Of a DNA stretch of 64,000 bases, positions 28,445 through 37,337 are shown in pieces; position 1 is the stretch's first letter; each line of letters begins with the position of its first letter. Under the pieces are notes generated by a model. It was not told where the DNA came from, did not search any database, and saw only the letters and a program-made list of their open reading frames with translations. The stretch lies in contig JBMNJO010000024.1 of NCBI GenBank assembly GCA_050951725.1, positions 248,001 to 312,000 of the forward strand. The letters are read 5' to 3'. Source of the DNA: DTU052 sp050951725 (GTDB lineage: Bacteria > Bacillota > Syntrophomonadia > Syntrophomonadales > DTU052). The translations under genes and the position numbers were made by a program.

Positions 28445-29512
28445 ATGCTTGATAAACTACAGAGTCTGGAAGAAAAGTATGAAGAGCTTTCGGAACTGCT
28501 GTCGCAGCCGGATACGGTCTCTGACCTTACCAGGTATCAAAGACTCACCAAGGCATTATCCGATCTAACCGATATCGTAAACACCTACCGTGAATACAAA
28601 CAGGTCCTGACCGATATTAAAGAAGCGGAAAGCCTTTTACGGGAAGAGTTGGAATCCGATTTTCGTGATCTGGTAGAACAGGAGTTTGAAGAGTCCCAGC
28701 AAAGAAAAGCTGATCTGGAAAAGTCCCTGCAGATGCTGCTCCTGCCCAAAGATCCCAATGATGACAAGAGTGTCATTATGGAGATTCGGGCGGGGACCGG
28801 AGGCGAGGAGGCTGCTTTATTTGCAGCGACTCTCTTTAGAATGTACTGTCGGTATGCGGAGAAACAGGGCTGGAAAACCGACGTAATGGACACCAGTTAT
28901 TCTGACCTGAATGGCTTCAAAGAGATCGTCTTTGTGGTAGAAGGCAAGGGTGCCTACAGCAGGCTCAAATATGAATCAGGAGTTCACCGGGTGCAGCGAA
29001 TTCCAGTAACCGAGTCAGGGGGAAGGATTCACACCTCGGCAGCTACCGTGGCAGTCCTGCCGGAAGCCGAAGAGGTTGAGGTAGAGATCAACCCCAACGA
29101 TGTTCGCATCGATCTGTACTGTTCCAGCGGACCTGGCGGCCAGTCAGTCAACACAACCCAATCAGCAGTACGCCTGACTCATATTCCCAGCGGATTGGTA
29201 GTAACCTGCCAGGACGAGAAATCACAGCATAAGAACAAGGACAAAGCTATGCGGGTGCTTCGAGCGCGCCTGCTTGAGATCACCAGGGCCGAAAAAGATG
29301 CCGAGATCGCCGACACCCGCAGGGGTATGGTGGGCTCGGGAGACCGCAGCGAGAGAATCAGGACCTACAATTATCCGCAGGGCAGGGTTACTGACCACCG
29401 GATCGGGCTGACCCTTCATAAACTGGACGCTGTTCTGGAAGGAGATCTGGAGGAGATAATAAACGGACTGGTTACTCATGATCAGACGGAAAAACTAAAA
29501 CAGGTGAATTAA
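28445..29512 (+). CDS. prfA: Peptide chain release factor 1
   Basis: A 355-residue factor recognising UAA and UAG. The catalytic GGQ lies in SSGPGGQSVNTTQSAVR, and the N-terminal coiled-coil and the RF-1 C-terminal domain are complete. Start ATG 28445. The stop is 2 bases before the start of prmC, whose product methylates the GGQ glutamine. Confidence 0.97.
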   Translation: MLDKLQSLEEKYEELSELLSQPDTVSDLTRYQRLTKALSDLTDIVNTYREYKQVLTDIKEAESLLREELESDFRDLVEQEFEESQQRKADLEKSLQMLLLPKDPNDDKSVIMEIRAGTGGEEAALFAATLFRMYCRYAEKQGWKTDVMDTSYSDLNGFKEIVFVVEGKGAYSRLKYESGVHRVQRIPVTESGGRIHTSAATVAVLPEAEEVEVEINPNDVRIDLYCSSGPGGQSVNTTQSAVRLTHIPSGLVVTCQDEKSQHKNKDKAMRVLRARLLEITRAEKDAEIADTRRGMVGSGDRSERIRTYNYPQGRVTDHRIGLTLHKLDAVLEGDLEEIINGLVTHDQTEKLKQVN

Positions 29513-29514
29513 GA

Positions 29515-30399
29515 TTGCGCAAAGAATGGACGGTACAGGATCTTCTAAGTTGGACCAAAAATCACTTTGAGGGCCTGGGGATAGCAGAACCTCGACTTGA
29601 AGCCGAGGTTCTTTTGGCTCATGCACTGAAGCTTGACCGTATGGGCCTTTACATACAGCATGACCGACCGGCGAACCAGGAGGAACGGGAAGTCTTCCGG
29701 AATTTGATAAAGAGAAGGGTAAAGGGGGTGCCAACCGCTTACATTACCGGAAAGCGGGAATTTATGTCGCTCCCGTTTTTCGTAGATCGTCGGGTGCTGA
29801 TTCCCCGGCCTGACACCGAGACCCTGGTAGAGGAGAGTATACGCCTTCTGAGAGGGTATAAAGGAGAGGTAAAGGTTCTTGATGTTGGAACTGGAAGCGG
29901 AGCTATAGCCATCAGTATTGCCAAATATGTCCCCCAGGCGATAGTCTATGGGGTCGACCTTAGCGAGGATGCTCTGGAGGTGGCCCGGGAAAACGCCCGT
30001 TTAAACGGTGTTGAGAACAGAGCTTTTTTCAGCCGAAGCGACCTTTTAGAATCGGTAACTGGAGGACCATTCCAGCTTATTGCGGCTAACCTGCCCTATA
30101 TACCTTCGGAAAAGATGACTGAACTACCTAAAGAGATACGTGATTTTGAGCCCTGGGAGGCATTGGATGGCGGACCGGGAGGTCTCACATTTTACCGGAA
30201 ACTGCTTCCCGAGGCCCACAGGCTCCTCAGCGACCCCGGATTCCTTTTGCTGGAGATCGGAGATTCTGCTCAGGTGCAGGAGCTCTGCCAGCATATTGAT
30301 GACAACTGGTCGGGCCATGATGTTTTGAAGGACCTGGGTGACCGGGACCGGGTCCTGGTTCTTATGAAAGGAAAGACGGATGCAGACCCTACACCTTAA
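29515..30399 (+). CDS. prmC: Release factor glutamine methyltransferase
   Basis: A 294-residue SAM-dependent N5-glutamine methyltransferase of release factors. The SAM site is VLDVGTGSGAIAISIA, and an N-terminal helical domain with YITGKREFMSLPF precedes it. The substrate-binding motif reads NLPY (AANLPYIPS) instead of the canonical NPPY. Start is TTG 29515, with AGGTG 12 bases before it. The last 20 bases overlap sua5. Confidence 0.94.
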   Translation: MRKEWTVQDLLSWTKNHFEGLGIAEPRLEAEVLLAHALKLDRMGLYIQHDRPANQEEREVFRNLIKRRVKGVPTAYITGKREFMSLPFFVDRRVLIPRPDTETLVEESIRLLRGYKGEVKVLDVGTGSGAIAISIAKYVPQAIVYGVDLSEDALEVARENARLNGVENRAFFSRSDLLESVTGGPFQLIAANLPYIPSEKMTELPKEIRDFEPWEALDGGPGGLTFYRKLLPEAHRLLSDPGFLLLEIGDSAQVQELCQHIDDNWSGHDVLKDLGDRDRVLVLMKGKTDADPTP

Positions 30400-31378
30400 G
30401 GTTGATCCCAATAAACCCAACCCCAAAATTATTGAAATCGCAGCTACCCTGATTCGGGAAGGTGAGACTGTGGCCTTTCCGACGGAAACGGTTTATGGGG
30501 TCGGGACTAATGGGCTGGATGAAAAAGCAGTGCAAAGAGTGTTTGCGGCCAAAGGACGCCGAATGAATAATCCGCTGTTGATGCATGTAATGAGCTGGGA
30601 TCAGGCCTCATCACTGGTAGACAGAATCGCCGACGAGGTCATTTTGCTGGTAAAGAAGTTCTGGCCGGGACCGCTTACCCTGGTTGCATTCTCTAATGAT
30701 CGAGTACCCAAACTGGTTACTGCCGGACTGCCGACAGTAGGCCTAAGAATGCCTGATCACCGGGTGGCCCTGGATTTGATTAAGGCGGCGGGGGTACCGG
30801 TAGCAGCTACCAGTGCCAATCTTTCCGGACGACCAAGCCCTACTTCCGCTGAACATGTAAAGAATGATCTCAACGGCAAGATAGCAGGGATTGTAAATGC
30901 CGGGACTACCGGCTGGGGGATTGAATCGACTATACTGGATGTGACCCGAAGACCCTTTGCCATCTTGAGGCCGGGCGCAGTTTCCCGTGAACGTCTCGAA
31001 GAGGCAGTTCCCGGGCTTATTAAGGCGGCACCCCCCAGGCCCCGAAGGAGTATTCTAAACAAGACGCCTCATTACCGGCCTAACGCCAAAGTTATACCTG
31101 TGAAAACCGGAGGGCCTCTGGTTGAATTGGCCCAGGCCGCAGTTGCCAAGGGAATGAGGGTAGGTATTGTCGCAGTAACGCAGCAGATACTGCCGGCTCA
31201 TCTTGATCTGGCAGTTCAGGTTAATGGGGGTTCTGCTGAATACGGCCGTCGGCTCTTTGAGATATTTCGCATGGCAGACAAGAGGAAGATCGATTGCCTA
31301 TATATGGAACTGCCGGAAGAGACCGGACTGGGTGTTGCAGTCGCCGACCGCATTTATGAAGCTGCCTCTGGCAGGTAA
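30380..31378 (+). CDS. L-threonylcarbamoyladenylate synthase (Sua5/YwlC type)
   Basis: A 332-residue enzyme that makes threonylcarbamoyl-AMP for the t6A modification of ANN-decoding tRNAs. The YrdC domain has VAFPTETVYGVGTNGLD, KGRRMNNPLLMHV and PVAATSANLSGRPSPT. The C-terminal Sua5 domain makes it the long form. Start ATG 30380 lies inside the end of prmC (20-base overlap), indicating translational coupling. Confidence 0.95.
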   Translation: MQTLHLKVDPNKPNPKIIEIAATLIREGETVAFPTETVYGVGTNGLDEKAVQRVFAAKGRRMNNPLLMHVMSWDQASSLVDRIADEVILLVKKFWPGPLTLVAFSNDRVPKLVTAGLPTVGLRMPDHRVALDLIKAAGVPVAATSANLSGRPSPTSAEHVKNDLNGKIAGIVNAGTTGWGIESTILDVTRRPFAILRPGAVSRERLEEAVPGLIKAAPPRPRRSILNKTPHYRPNAKVIPVKTGGPLVELAQAAVAKGMRVGIVAVTQQILPAHLDLAVQVNGGSAEYGRRLFEIFRMADKRKIDCLYMELPEETGLGVAVADRIYEAASGR

Positions 31379-31573
31379 CGGCCGTGCACTTAGGTACAGC
31401 TAATCAGTTTACGACATGGCGAGTCAAAATGAACAACACCGTTAAATATTGCCTGGCCAAGTGACCCGAAATACATATAAATTCTGGTGAAGCGGAGTAT
31501 TAATTAAACCAGGGAATAACTAACATGATGATATACGTGGTGTTTGATACGACTAAAGGAGGAATACCAGAAC

Positions 31574-32158
31574 TTGAACAACATGATAGGAGTCTTTGCG
31601 GTAGCAGTAGCACTGGGACTTGACGCCTTTTCTGTTGCACTTGGGCTCGGGCTTTCGGGGGTTTCCCGCAGTTACAGGACACGATTTGTAGGAACAGTGG
31701 CTGCTTTGCACGTTATAATGCCCCTTTTGGGATTATACCTGGGACTAGCTGCAGGCAGCTTTATGGGCAAATGGGCAGCCATTGTGGGAGCACTGGTTTT
31801 GGCCTTTATTGGTTTTCAGATGATAAGAGAAGGACTCGGAAGCTATGAGACCACAGCCAAGTTTGGTGAGGCTCGTGAGAAATTGTTCAATAAACGTCCA
31901 GAGGTCAGTCTGGGGGGATGGTCATCGGTTCTCGTTTTGGGACTATCGGTTAGTGTGGATGCCCTGGCGGTCGGATTTGGCTTGGGTACCACCAAGGTAC
32001 CAATACTATATACAGTGATAACCACCGGGATCGTCGCCGGGATTATGACTGCCCTGGGCTGGCTTGGCGGCAGATATTTCAGCGAATTGATTGGCAAGAG
32101 AGCGCAGGCTGCTGGTGGGATACTGCTGATTCTGATGGCAATTAAGATGCTTCTTTAG
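31574..32158 (+). CDS. mntP: Manganese efflux pump MntP
   Basis: A 194-residue polytopic membrane protein. The two internal halves carry LGLDAFSVALGLG and SVSVDALAVGFGLG, the acidic motifs of MntP exporters. TTG 31574 is preferred because AAGGAGG at 31556-31562 precedes it; ATG 31583 is further away. No yybP-ykoY manganese riboswitch is recognisable in the 195 bases upstream. Followed by ywlE after 11 bases. Confidence 0.88.
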   Translation: MNNMIGVFAVAVALGLDAFSVALGLGLSGVSRSYRTRFVGTVAALHVIMPLLGLYLGLAAGSFMGKWAAIVGALVLAFIGFQMIREGLGSYETTAKFGEAREKLFNKRPEVSLGGWSSVLVLGLSVSVDALAVGFGLGTTKVPILYTVITTGIVAGIMTALGWLGGRYFSELIGKRAQAAGGILLILMAIKMLL

Positions 32159-32169
32159 GGGGGGTACGG

Positions 32170-32673
32170 ATGAAGAGACTGGTATTTATCTGTTCGGGTA
32201 ACACCTGTCGAAGCCCAATGGCCAAAGGTCTTTTCGTAAAACACCTGGAAGATCGAAAACCCGAGTTAATAGGAGAAATTGAGGTCATGACTGCCGGCAC
32301 CAGCCCCAATTCCGGGGAGGGAGCCTCCAGAGGGGCAATGAAGGCCATGGAGGAGGTCGGGGTAGACCTTTCGGATCATAAAGCCCAGCCGGTCAGCGAA
32401 GCGGTATTGGCACAAGCTGATTGGATTCTGACCATGACCAGGAGTCATCGTGATTACCTTACCCGGATTTACGGTAAGAATGACAAATTATTCACCCTGT
32501 ATGAATTCCTGGGACAGGATAAAGATGTTCTGGATCCATTTGGCGGAGATGTGGCTGTTTATCGGGCCTGTCGGAACGAGCTCCAGCAATTGATTGAGAT
32601 GCTGATTGAGAAGTTGGCAGGTGAAATCAAGCAGCCTGAGGATGAAGTGGATAAATCTGGCGCCCAGTGGTAG
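32170..32673 (+). CDS. ywlE: Low-molecular-weight phosphatase, probable protein-arginine phosphatase
   Basis: A 167-residue LMW-PTP fold protein. The P-loop reads CSGNTCRSPMA. The Thr in the GNT position is the feature that distinguishes B. subtilis arginine phosphatase YwlE from tyrosine phosphatases. The general-acid Asp lies in DVLDPFGGD. It would remove phosphate from arginines placed by McsB, encoded at 54100. Start ATG 32170 after GGGGGG. Confidence 0.88.
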   Translation: MKRLVFICSGNTCRSPMAKGLFVKHLEDRKPELIGEIEVMTAGTSPNSGEGASRGAMKAMEEVGVDLSDHKAQPVSEAVLAQADWILTMTRSHRDYLTRIYGKNDKLFTLYEFLGQDKDVLDPFGGDVAVYRACRNELQQLIEMLIEKLAGEIKQPEDEVDKSGAQW

Positions 32674-32697
32674 TATCCATTCTGTATTCGGGTAATT

Positions 32698-32703
32698 TAT
32701 AAT
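32698..32703 (+). promoter_or_regulatory. -10 box candidate upstream of rpiB
   Basis: A perfect TATAAT 79 bases before rpiB; the -35 region is poor. Confidence 0.3.
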
Positions 32704-32782
32704 CAAAAAGGAAAACAGCAAAACATAATTACAGGCTAAAGGATTAATACCGGTGCTTGTTGAAAATCAATGAGGTGGTTGA

Positions 32783-33244
32783 ATGCAGTTAGTGATTGGA
32801 AGTGATCATGCCGGATACGCCCTTAAGGAACACCTGAAACCCATTATTGTTGGTTGGGGTCACCAGGTAGAGGACGTTGGCTGCCATTGTGAGGCCCCGG
32901 TTGACTACCCGGATATTGCTGTCGAGGTAGTTAAGAGCTTAAAGAATGGACAGGCTGATCTGGGACTGTTGATTTGCGGGACCGGTCAGGGAATGGCTAT
33001 TGCGGCCAACAAGGTACCCGGGATTAGGGCTGTGGTATGTAATGAGGGATTCTCTGCCCGGGCGGCCCGTGAGCATAATGATGCCAATATACTGGCACTG
33101 GGTGCGCGGGTAGTTGGCTCAGGAACTGCCGAGCTGATCGTTAAACAGTTTTTGGAATCAAATTATTCCGGGGGGCGTCACCAAAGACGTTTGGATCTTA
33201 TAAGAGACATTGAAACCAAATACCTGAAACAGGGGGAGAAGTGA
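32783..33244 (+). CDS. rpiB: Ribose-5-phosphate isomerase B
   Basis: A 153-residue sugar-phosphate isomerase of the pentose phosphate pathway. SDHAGYALKEHL, the catalytic Cys in LLICGTGQGMAIAANK and the REHNDANILALGARV strand are intact. Start ATG 32783 after GAGGTGG. It directly abuts glyA with no intervening bases. Confidence 0.95.
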   Translation: MQLVIGSDHAGYALKEHLKPIIVGWGHQVEDVGCHCEAPVDYPDIAVEVVKSLKNGQADLGLLICGTGQGMAIAANKVPGIRAVVCNEGFSARAAREHNDANILALGARVVGSGTAELIVKQFLESNYSGGRHQRRLDLIRDIETKYLKQGEK

Positions 33245-34492
33245 ATGGACTATATCGATAGGTATGTACTGCCGGTAGATCCTGAGATTGCCCAGGCGAT
33301 TAACCAGGAAGAACAAAGACAGTCCCGGAAACTGGAGCTCATAGCTTCTGAGAACTTTGTTTCCCGTGCGGTAATGGCGGCCCAGGGTGGGGTCATGACC
33401 AATAAATACGCCGAGGGTTACCCGGGAAAGCGCTATTATGGCGGTTGTGAATACGTTGACGTAGTTGAGGAACTGGCTCGGGAGAGAGCCAAGGCCATCT
33501 TCGGCGCAGCTCACGCCAATGTTCAGCCGCATTCGGGAGCACAGGCCAACACGGCCGTCTACTTTGCAGCTGTGAAACCGGGAGATACAATAATGGGCAT
33601 GAATCTGGCCCATGGCGGACATCTTACCCATGGCAGCCCAGTTAATTTATCAGGGAAATATTTTAACGTAGTCAGTTATGGGGTGGATAAAGACACGGAG
33701 ACCATCGACTACGAGCAGGTAATGGAAATCGCTCACCAGGCCAAGCCTAAAATGATCGTGGTCGGGGCTAGTGCCTACCCCCGGACCCTTGATTATAAAA
33801 TGTTTAAGACCATCGCCGACTCGGTTTCGGCCCTGCTGATGGTTGATATGGCACACATAGCCGGATTGGTCGCAACCGGATTGCATCCCAGCCCGGTGCC
33901 CTACGCTGATTTTGTAACCACTACCACTCATAAGACATTAAGAGGTCCCCGCGGTGGTATGATACTCTGTAATGAGGAATGGGCGGCCAAGATTGATAAG
34001 GCTGTGTTTCCTGGGATCCAGGGCGGGCCACTGATGCACGTGATAGCAGCCAAAGCAGTCTGCTTAAAAGAAGCCATGGCGGACGAGTTTTATGCCTACC
34101 AGAAGAATGTGATAGAGAATGCAACAGTTCTGGCTGATGAGCTTATAAAGCATAATTTCCGGTTGGTCTCGGGGGGTACAGATACGCACTTGATGCTGGT
34201 CGACGTCAGGAATCAGGGCCTGACCGGAAAACAGGCGGAGCAATTACTGGAAGAGGTCAATATCACTGTGAACAAGAATGCCATTCCTTTCGATCCTGAA
34301 AAACCAACCATAACCAGTGGAATCAGGATTGGAACTCCGGCAGTTACAACCCGGGGTCTTAAACCCGATGACATGGTAGAACTGGCGAAGGCTATTTCTC
34401 TGTCCTTGAATGACAGAGAACCTTCAAGTCAGGCACAAGCCCGCACCATCGTTGATGGCATTTGTAAAAAATACCCGCTGTACGGGATATAA
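33245..34492 (+). CDS. glyA: Serine hydroxymethyltransferase
   Basis: A 415-residue PLP enzyme converting serine and tetrahydrofolate to glycine and methylene-THF. The PLP lysine lies in TTTTHKTLRGPRGGM. SENFVSRAV, YAEGYPGKRYYGGCE and TSGIRIGTPAVTTRG are typical. Start ATG 33245 abuts the rpiB stop, with GGGGAGAAG as the ribosome site inside the end of rpiB. Confidence 0.97.
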   Translation: MDYIDRYVLPVDPEIAQAINQEEQRQSRKLELIASENFVSRAVMAAQGGVMTNKYAEGYPGKRYYGGCEYVDVVEELARERAKAIFGAAHANVQPHSGAQANTAVYFAAVKPGDTIMGMNLAHGGHLTHGSPVNLSGKYFNVVSYGVDKDTETIDYEQVMEIAHQAKPKMIVVGASAYPRTLDYKMFKTIADSVSALLMVDMAHIAGLVATGLHPSPVPYADFVTTTTHKTLRGPRGGMILCNEEWAAKIDKAVFPGIQGGPLMHVIAAKAVCLKEAMADEFYAYQKNVIENATVLADELIKHNFRLVSGGTDTHLMLVDVRNQGLTGKQAEQLLEEVNITVNKNAIPFDPEKPTITSGIRIGTPAVTTRGLKPDDMVELAKAISLSLNDREPSSQAQARTIVDGICKKYPLYGI

Positions 34493-34521
34493 ACCTGGAA
34501 ACTTAAGATACTGGAACTAGT

Positions 34522-34577
34522 GGAGCAAGTACCAGACTGTGACGCAACCAAATGGCGACACTGGGGCTTGCTCCTTT
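34522..34577 (+). terminator. Long hairpin between glyA and comEB
   Basis: GGAGCAAG (34522-34529) pairs with CTTGCTCC (34567-34574), continued inward by CCAG / CTGG, followed by TTTC. The 25-base loop is large for a terminator. It may be a weak terminator or a structured leader of comEB. Confidence 0.35.
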
Positions 34578-34599
34578 CAATTGGCGAGGAGGAACGGGT

Positions 34600-35052
34600 A
34601 TGAGTAATAGAAGGCCTTCATGGGATGAATACTTCTCTCAGCTTGCCAGGATGGTAGCCAGTCGTTCCACCTGTCTACGGCGCAACGTTGGCGCACTGCT
34701 GGTGAAGGAAGAAAGAATAATCGCGACCGGATACAACGGGGCACCGCAAGGGATTCAGCACTGCCTGGATGTCGGGTGTCTCAGACAGGAAAGGGACATT
34801 CCCTCAGGTCACCGCTATGAATTATGCCGGGGGGTTCATGCGGAACAGAACGCCATCATTAATGCGGCCAGGTATGGAGTATCAACTCTCGGATCGGTCC
34901 TCTACTGTACCCATCAGCCCTGTATGTTATGTGCCCGGATGTTGGTCAACGCTGGAGTGATAAGGGTTGTACACCAGGGTGATTTTCAGGATGATCTGGC
35001 AATGGAGATTTTTCGAGAGGCAGAAGTTCAAGTTGTTGAAATCGAAATTTAA
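34600..35052 (+). CDS. comEB: dCMP/deoxycytidylate deaminase family (ComEB)
   Basis: A 150-residue zinc deaminase. The catalytic motif HAEQNAI and the zinc-ligand motif PCMLC are intact. The N-terminus SWDEYFSQLARMVASRSTCLRRNVGA is typical of ComEB, which deaminates dCMP to dUMP. ATG 34600 follows AGGAGGAACGGGT and fits the family; an in-frame ATG at 34552 adds 16 unrelated residues. Confidence 0.93.
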   Translation: MSNRRPSWDEYFSQLARMVASRSTCLRRNVGALLVKEERIIATGYNGAPQGIQHCLDVGCLRQERDIPSGHRYELCRGVHAEQNAIINAARYGVSTLGSVLYCTHQPCMLCARMLVNAGVIRVVHQGDFQDDLAMEIFREAEVQVVEIEI

Positions 35053-35064
35053 GGGGGGAGGAGC

Positions 35065-35385
35065 ATGAGGACCAAGACCATTAGTCTTCCCCGGCTCAAC
35101 CGGCTGACGCCTACCCTGGAGTCCACCGCGTTAAAGCTTATGGAGGAAGCCGGGGAGTTGGCTGAGGCTATCGGCAAGCTAAGGGGATTAAGTGGGGAAA
35201 CGGTAAATATAAATGAACAACAGACCGTCGCCGTCATTATGAGTGAGCTGCTGGATGTGGCTCAAACGGCAGTCTCCATGATGTTTGTCATGGAAGAAAA
35301 CTATCAGGTTGATATTGAGGAGGCGGTCGAGAAACACATTAATAAACTGTGCCGGAAAGGTTACCTGGTAAAAGAAGCAAACTAA
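35065..35385 (+). CDS. MazG-like nucleotide pyrophosphohydrolase
   Basis: A 106-residue all-alpha protein with the MazG metal-site pattern: KLMEEAGELAEAIGKL, followed by SELLDVAQTAVSM. MazG-type enzymes remove pyrophosphate from NTPs or dNTPs. Placed 12 bases after comEB with GGGGGAGG upstream, so the two probably form a nucleotide-pool pair. Confidence 0.8.
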   Translation: MRTKTISLPRLNRLTPTLESTALKLMEEAGELAEAIGKLRGLSGETVNINEQQTVAVIMSELLDVAQTAVSMMFVMEENYQVDIEEAVEKHINKLCRKGYLVKEAN

Positions 35386-35570
35386 GATATCTGAAAGGGA
35401 AATCTACTAGTGTCCAGGAATGCTAAAAATCTGTACCATAACCGTACCATAAGCGTATCAGCGACTGGTAAATTTCAGACTATTCAAAACATGAAAAAAA
35501 GAGGAATTTGCCGTCAGATAGAGAAATCAAATTTGGGTCAATAATGACCAAGGGAGAAAAATAGGAAATT
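35386..35570 (+). other. Leader of the ATP synthase operon
   Basis: 185 bases without a gene. It holds a near-perfect tandem repeat of GTACCATAAGC-like units at about 35435-35457, and a palindrome GGTCAATAATGACC at 35536-35549. No clear sigma-A promoter is visible, though one must drive the atp genes from here or upstream. Confidence 0.4.
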
Positions 35571-35918
35571 ATGGCAAAGAGAACCGGTAATTGGGCCAGG
35601 TCCCTGGGCAATGCCCTGTCAATGGCCACCAGCTTCGCCGCTGCAGTAGCCATTGGTTATTTTGCCGGCAGCTACCTTGACTCTAAATTTGGAACTGCAC
35701 CTTACTTGATGCTGATTTTGTTGCTGCTGGGGGTAGCAACCGGGCTTAAAATCATGTATGATCAGGCATTCAGAAACGGTGCGAACCATAAGGATAAGGT
35801 AGAAGGGGAAGAGGGCGGTCGGAAATACGCACCCAGTAAAGAAATAATCACCGCCCTGGACGAGGCCAAGAAAATGGTGGCTGAGTTGGATAGATCAGAT
35901 ACCAAACCAAGAGACTAA
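35571..35918 (+). CDS. atpZ: AtpZ/AtpI-family membrane protein
   Basis: A 115-residue protein with two hydrophobic helices (SFAAAVAIGYFAGSYLD and PYLMLILLLLGVATGLKIMY) and a polar tail. AtpZ is encoded first in many ATP synthase operons; with AtpI it has been proposed to move Mg or Ca ions and to help c-ring assembly. Start ATG 35571. The atpI gene follows after 24 bases. Confidence 0.82.
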   Translation: MAKRTGNWARSLGNALSMATSFAAAVAIGYFAGSYLDSKFGTAPYLMLILLLLGVATGLKIMYDQAFRNGANHKDKVEGEEGGRKYAPSKEIITALDEAKKMVAELDRSDTKPRD

Positions 35919-35942
35919 GATGGGCGTAGAGGATTTAACAAG

Positions 35943-36260
35943 ATGTATAATATATACGGTACAGGTGTAGTGATCGGTCTGGTGTTATTCGGTCTGTCAG
36001 TCTGGTTAAACCTGAAGGTGATGAAAAATGCCAGTGAAATGCCGCCCCGGGAGGCAGCCAAACATATAGTTATCCGGTATATGGGCAGAATTGCCGTGCT
36101 GACGTTACTATTAGGGTTGCTTACCTGGCTTAAAGGTTTACATTTAATTATTGGTATTCTGGGGGGGATGGTCCTCGGTAGTCTGGTCTTTCTGGTCGTA
36201 AGTCGAGGTAATCGAGCATTCTTCGAACGTTTGGTTAACAGACCTGGAGGACGGTGCTGA
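35943..36260 (+). CDS. atpI: ATP synthase protein I
   Basis: A 105-residue protein with about four predicted membrane segments. Its position directly before atpB is that of UncI/AtpI, which helps assemble the c-ring. Sequence conservation in this family is low, so the call rests mainly on position and topology. Confidence 0.72.
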   Translation: MYNIYGTGVVIGLVLFGLSVWLNLKVMKNASEMPPREAAKHIVIRYMGRIAVLTLLLGLLTWLKGLHLIIGILGGMVLGSLVFLVVSRGNRAFFERLVNRPGGRC

Positions 36261-36300
36261 GCGGGTATATCAAATCTCAAAAAAGAAAGGGGGGGAAGTA

Positions 36301-36993
36301 GTGATATTTGCGTCAACGTTGTCTTTGACAGAGCCACTGTTTACAATAGCGGACAAGTTGCCAGTGCCAGATCTGATTGTTACCGAGTGGGCCATAATAC
36401 TTATCATTGGGCTATTTGCGTATTTTGCAACCCGAAAAATGGAGAGAGTCCCCCGGGGGTTACAAAATGCGTTTGAAATGATAGTCCAATGGACTTTCGA
36501 TTTCTTTGGGCAGATGTTGGGTGAGTCGGTGGCCAAGAAATGGGCACCATTGTTGTCAACCTTTTTCTTGTTTATTCTGGTGTGCAACTACAGTGGGTTA
36601 CTCCCAGGGGCAGCCTATATCGATGGTTTTAAGGCGCCCACCAGTGATTGGAACATCACAGCCACTCTCGCGATTATTGTGTTTTTCACGGTGCAAATAG
36701 CCGGATTTAGAGAGCACAAAATGGGTTATTTCGGACATTTCATCAAACCAATGCCGTTAATGCTGCCGTTAAACATCCTCGAAGAAGTAGCTCGTCCACT
36801 GTCCCTGACGCTCCGTCTATTTGGTAACGTTTTCGGAGAAGAAATGATAATTGGCTTTCTGCTGATGATGGCCCCATTCCTAATACCGATGCCAATGATG
36901 GCCTTAGGAGTATTGACCGGCGCAATACAGGCTATTGTGTTTACCATCCTGGCATCTAGCTACATTTCATCAGCTACAAGTGAAGGCCACTAA
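36301..36993 (+). CDS. atpB: ATP synthase Fo subunit a
   Basis: A 230-residue membrane stator subunit forming the ion half-channels. The essential Arg is in PLSLTLRLFGNVFGEEM. Several transmembrane helices are visible. The start is GTG 36301 after AGGGGGG. Confidence 0.95.
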   Translation: MIFASTLSLTEPLFTIADKLPVPDLIVTEWAIILIIGLFAYFATRKMERVPRGLQNAFEMIVQWTFDFFGQMLGESVAKKWAPLLSTFFLFILVCNYSGLLPGAAYIDGFKAPTSDWNITATLAIIVFFTVQIAGFREHKMGYFGHFIKPMPLMLPLNILEEVARPLSLTLRLFGNVFGEEMIIGFLLMMAPFLIPMPMMALGVLTGAIQAIVFTILASSYISSATSEGH

Positions 36994-37075
36994 ACTTTTA
37001 CAGTAATAGTTCTTATTCGGATCAGTGAAGAAAAGAAATGCAACATTCACTGAAGCATGAAAGGAGGGAAATGTA

Positions 37076-37300
37076 ATGGAAGGGATGTTCGCTATTGGTG
37101 CCGGTCTCGCCGTTGCCGTTGGAGCTCTGGGCGGTGGAATCGGACAAGGTATCGTCGGGGGAAAAGCTCTGGAGAGTATTGCCCGGCAGCCCGAAATCGC
37201 AGACCAAGTTAGAACCCTGCTGTTCATCACACTTGCTTTTATCGAGACCCTAACTATTTACGGCCTGCTCATCGCGTTCATGCTAGTGGGTAAGATTTAA
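37076..37300 (+). CDS. atpE: ATP synthase Fo subunit c, first copy
   Basis: A 74-residue hairpin protein that forms the rotor ring. The ion-site carboxylate is Glu57 in FIETLTIYG. Gln24 (GGIGQG), Thr58 and Tyr62 are also present, with 32 residues between Gln24 and Glu57. This Q-x32-E-[ST] pattern with Tyr five residues after Glu matches the sodium-binding c subunit of Ilyobacter tartaricus, so Na+ coupling is possible. The polar loop is ARQPE. A second copy lies at 43548 with an identical C-terminal helix. Strong AGGAGGG ribosome site. Confidence 0.96.
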   Translation: MEGMFAIGAGLAVAVGALGGGIGQGIVGGKALESIARQPEIADQVRTLLFITLAFIETLTIYGLLIAFMLVGKI

Positions 37301-37337
37301 TAACATCAGCAGACAGTGGGAGTCTAACGCGTAGTTT

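Noticed and set aside
31379..31573. yybP-ykoY manganese riboswitch before mntP
   Set aside because: The conserved core motifs of that riboswitch are absent.
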